DNA from: Bradyrhizobium sp. Ai1a-2
Lineage (GTDB): Bacteria; Pseudomonadota; Alphaproteobacteria; Rhizobiales; Xanthobacteraceae
Direction of reading: 5' to 3'
Assembly (NCBI RefSeq): GCF_000426245.1
Contig: NZ_AUEZ01000067.1
Coordinates: 1-45,188, forward strand
DNA: 45,188 nt
The notes beneath the pieces were generated by a model. It had not been told where the DNA came from. It saw nothing but the letters and a program-made list of their open reading frames with translations, and did no database searches. Each line of letters begins with the position of its first letter. Within the stretch, counting starts at the first letter, position 1. Position numbers and translations under genes: made by a program. This document shows positions 42,903 to 45,188 of the stretch, piece after piece.

Positions 42903-42949
42903 GCGAATAGGGAGCGGCGAATAGCGAATACAAGACTCTCACTATTCGC
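42903..42949. repeat. GCGAATAG palindromic element, copy 3 (behind rpoA)
   Basis: GCGAATAG at 42903-42910 is mirrored by CTATTCGC at 42942-42949, with further GCGAATA copies at 42917 and 42924. It is shorter than copies 1 and 2, having lost part of the right half. It begins directly after the duplicated rpoA end. Confidence 0.82.
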
Positions 42950-43033
42950 TGCTTGCCATCCTGGGCGAACGCAGGAAGCCCACCTGAGAAACATGTCCGA
43001 CGAACCGTCGTGACAATCGAAAAGGAATAGATC

Positions 43034-43450
43034 ATGCGTCACGGAAAGGTTCATCGGAAGCTCAATCGCACGGCCGAACATCGGCGCGCGATGTTCGCCA
43101 ACATGGCGGCAGCCCTAATCAAGCACGAGCAGATCGTCACCACGCTGCCCAAGGCCAAGGAGCTGCGTCCGATCGTCGAGAAGCTCGTCACGCTCGGCAA
43201 GAAGGGCGGGCTGGCGCTACGCCGCCAGGCGATCTCGGAGCTGCGCGACGTCGACATGGTCAAGAAGCTGTTCGACACTCTGGCGCCCCGCTACAAGGAC
43301 CGCCAGGGCGGCTACACCCGCATCATCAAGGCCGGCTTCCGCTATGGCGACAATGCCGCGATGGCCGTGATCGAGTTCGTCGACCGCGACGTCGACGCCA
43401 AGGGCCAGGACTCCGGCCCGGTGCAGGAAAAGGAAGCCGAGGCGGCGTAA
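43034..43450 (+). CDS. rplQ: 50S ribosomal protein L17
   Basis: The 138-residue protein closes the ribosomal cluster. It starts MRHGKVHRKLNRTAEHRRAMF, with the family stretch NMAAALIKHEQIVTTLPKAKEL, and ends in a Glu/Ala-rich tail beyond the E. coli length. A strong terminator follows 29 bp later. AAAGGAAT precedes the start. Confidence 0.98.
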   Translation: MRHGKVHRKLNRTAEHRRAMFANMAAALIKHEQIVTTLPKAKELRPIVEKLVTLGKKGGLALRRQAISELRDVDMVKKLFDTLAPRYKDRQGGYTRIIKAGFRYGDNAAMAVIEFVDRDVDAKGQDSGPVQEKEAEAA

Positions 43451-43478
43451 TTCGCTTTTCGACCTCGAAGGTTTATGG

Positions 43479-43507
43479 AAGCGGCGCCATCGGGCGCCGC
43501 TTTTTCT
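43479..43507 (+). terminator. Intrinsic terminator of the ribosomal cluster
   Basis: GCGGCGCC (43481-43488) pairs with GGCGCCGC (43493-43500) around ATCG, extended by AA/TT, and is followed by TTTTTCTTT. It closes the transcript after rplQ and lies between convergent genes. Confidence 0.93.
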
Positions 43508-43545
43508 TTGGGCGCACTTCCGCCCGGATGATCCGCTTGCCCGTC

Positions 43546-44880
43546 TCAGGCAGCGCGGATGGTGGCGAGGAATTTGTCCAGTTCCTGCTTGAGGCGGTTG
43601 TTTCCGTCTGAAAGCAGTCTTGCCGACTGCAGGACCTGGGAGGATGCGCTACCGGTTTTGGAGGCGCCGTTCGCCACCTCGCCGATACTGATGGCGACCT
43701 GGGACGTGCGCTCGGAGGCGCCCTGGATGTTCTGGGCGATGCTGCGGGTTGCGCTGCCTTGCTGTTCAATCGCGGTCGCAACCGTCGATGCGATGTGGGA
43801 GATGCGACCGATGATATCGACGATCTCACAGATCGAATCGACGGATTCCCGCGTTGCGGTCTGAATGCCGGCGATCTGCCCGCGGATTTCGTCAGTTGCG
43901 TCAGCGGTCTGCTTGGCGAGCGTTTTTACCTCCTGCGCGACCACCGCAAAACCGGCGCCTGCCTGTCCGGCTCGGGCGGCTTCAATCGTCGCGTTGAGCG
44001 CGAGCAGATTGGTTTGCTGGGCGATCGTTGCAATGAGCTGAACGACGTTGCCGATGCGGTCAGCCGCGGACGCCAATCGTGCCATGCGATCGTCGGTCTG
44101 CTTGGCTTGATGCACGGCGTGCCTGGCTATGCCGGCCGATTCCTCCACCTGGCGCCCAGTCTCGGCGGCGGAAGCGATCATCTGTTCGGTCGCGGCAGCA
44201 ACCAGTTGCACATTTGCAGAAGCCTCCTCGGAAGCTGCGGCAGCATTGGCCGACAATTCCCTTGTCTGGTGCGCGGTGTTGCTCAGACTGTGGGCTGACG
44301 CGGTCAATTCTTCCGATGCGGATGAAACCGCATCGATCACGCTGCCTGCGGCAGCTTCAAATGCGCCGGCGAGCCTCGCGAGCTCAGCCCTGTGTCGATC
44401 GGCCGCGCGGCGATCTTCCTCCAGCTTTGCCTCGAGCTCGAATTGAGCCTTCTCTTTTGCCTTGAGCTTGAATGTCTCGATGGCCTGCGCCATCTCACCG
44501 ATTTCGTCCGCTCGATCGAGGCCGGGCAGAACGACATCAAAGCGACCTGCCGCCAACTCACGCATAGCGGCGCTCATCCGGCTGATCAGGCCAGCCACGC
44601 GTCGTCCGAACACGATGGCAAGAAGGGCGAGCGTGAATGCGGCAAGCCCCGTCAGCCAGGTCAGCATCTGACGGAAGTCGGAAGCCCTCCGCTCTGCGAG
44701 TTCGGACCGCGCATTGGCGGCATCGGCCGCCTTGACCAGGCTTGGGCGGGTGCGATCGTAGATCTGACCAAGGTCTTCCACTTGATCGTCAAGCGTCTGT
44801 CGCGCGACGAGGAATCCGGCGAAGGCCAATTTGTAGGCACGCACAAGCGCAAGGATTTCGGACTTGGCTGCATATTTCAC
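43546..44880 (-). pseudogene. Methyl-accepting chemotaxis protein, 5' end cut off by an IS21-family insertion
   Basis: About 444 residues of a chemoreceptor remain. The order is: part of a helical sensory region, one transmembrane helix (LTWLTGLAAFTLALLAIVFG), a HAMP domain ending DRADEIGEMAQAIETFK, a long coiled coil, and the signalling tip (QQTNLLALNATIEAARAGQAGAGFAVVAQEVKTLA, given here by its ends at about 44025 to 43920). The first transmembrane helix and start are missing. The chemoreceptor-like reading ends near 44880, where an IS sequence begins; the frame runs on for ten IS-derived codons to a possible ATG at 44910. The remnant could not assemble as a normal transmembrane receptor unless reinitiated as a cytoplasmic form. 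Confidence 0.82.
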
Positions 44881-45188
44881 TGATGATGAGCAGCGATTTC
44901 GCGCGATCATGAGCGCTGAATTCAGACGATCGTGAGCAACTCGCTCCGGCCGAGGCGGTGATAGGGTCAGCGTTTCGGCTGCTCGTCAAGGGTGATGGTT
45001 TTGGCGTTGCGTTTTCGCATGCTTTCGCCGGCAAGCTCGAGGCGGTGAGCGTTGTGGACGAGGCGATCCAGAATGGCGTCGGCGAGCGTGGGATCTCCGA
45101 TAACTTCGTGCCATGTGTCCACGGGGAGTTGGCTGGTTATGATGGTGGAGGCACGGCCATGGCGGTCCTCGAGGATTTCCAGTAGATC
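44881..45188 (-). mobile_element. IS21-family insertion sequence, one end (continues outside window)
   Basis: The element's end is placed at about 44881-44884, where TGATGAGCAGCG begins and chemoreceptor coding stops. Subterminal near-repeats CGATCATGAGC (44904-44914) and CGATCGTGAGC (44927-44937) are spaced 23 bp apart, as is usual for the multiple end repeats of IS21 elements. The istB 3' end follows. The exact boundary and target duplication cannot be fixed without the other end. Confidence 0.75.
44967..45188 (-). CDS. istB: IS21-family helper ATPase IstB, C-terminal part (5' end outside window)
   Basis: The frame is open from the right edge to a stop at 44967-44969, giving 73 residues: LEILEDRHGRASTIITSQLP, then VDTWHEVIGDPTLADAILDR, LVHNAHRLELAGESMRKR and a short tail. 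This is the C-terminal part of the IstB AAA+ ATPase, including the sensor-like ITSQLP and the DRLVHNAHRI-type arginine-finger region. IstB assembles on DNA and directs the IstA transposase. It is uninterrupted in the visible part. Confidence 0.92.
   Translation of the reverse strand, partial: DLLEILEDRHGRASTIITSQLPVDTWHEVIGDPTLADAILDRLVHNAHRLELAGESMRKRNAKTITLDEQPKR

Noticed and set aside
28641..42949. The three GCGAATAG elements as a CRISPR array
   Set aside because: They lie thousands of bases apart, are internally palindromic, and have no unique spacers or cas genes nearby.

Overview
The window is a GC-rich alphaproteobacterial chromosome segment, most likely Bradyrhizobium or a close relative. 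That reading rests on recalled similarity of RpoA, L16 and L10 to Bradyrhizobium proteins, on the ribosomal-cluster gene order (no rpsD in the alpha operon, adk directly after secY), and on rhizobial-style palindromic repeats between genes. No database search was possible.

Layout. (1) 1-4258, accessory: the 3' end of an IS110-family transposase, REP-like hairpins, a short-chain dehydrogenase (minus), a histidine phosphatase and a second short-chain dehydrogenase (plus, probably one transcript), a nested palindromic repeat, and a serine beta-lactamase-fold hydrolase (minus). (2) 4412-9225: tRNA-Trp, then secE-nusG-rplK-rplA, an inserted D-2-hydroxyacid dehydrogenase, and rplJ-rplL. (3) 9727-18231: rpoB and rpoC, closed by a strong intrinsic terminator. 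(4) 18356-23773: a non-ribosomal insert with a flavoprotein/methyltransferase fusion, an ABC exporter with acidic tails at both ends, and a convergent FAD monooxygenase with a palindromic operator candidate upstream. (5) 24445-43507: a nearly unbroken str-S10-spc-alpha cluster, rpsL-rpsG-fusA-tuf-rpsJ-rplC-rplD-rplW-rplB-rpsS-rplV-rpsC-rplP-rpmC-rpsQ-rplN-rplX-rplE-rpsN-rpsH-rplF-rplR-rpsE-rpmD-rplO-secY-adk-rpsM-rpsK-rpoA-rplQ, closed by an intrinsic terminator. (6) 43546-45188: a chemoreceptor gene cut by an IS21-family element whose istB 3' end runs off the window.

Functionally the core makes the translation and transcription machinery: most large- and small-subunit proteins, EF-G, EF-Tu, the RNA polymerase alpha, beta and beta' subunits, NusG, and the SecE and SecY translocon subunits. 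The less ordinary content is: an adenylate kinase with a histone-H1-like Lys/Ala tail of about 90 residues; three related GCGAATAG palindromic elements just behind tuf, rpsM and rpoA; a perfect hairpin just upstream of the rpsM ribosome-binding site although the classical regulator gene rpsD is absent; the oxidase-methyltransferase fusion beside an exporter; and the IS-split chemoreceptor. Nothing seen amounts to a clearly new defence or mobile system; the best candidates for undescribed biology are the Adk tail, the GCGAATAG elements and the fusion/exporter island.
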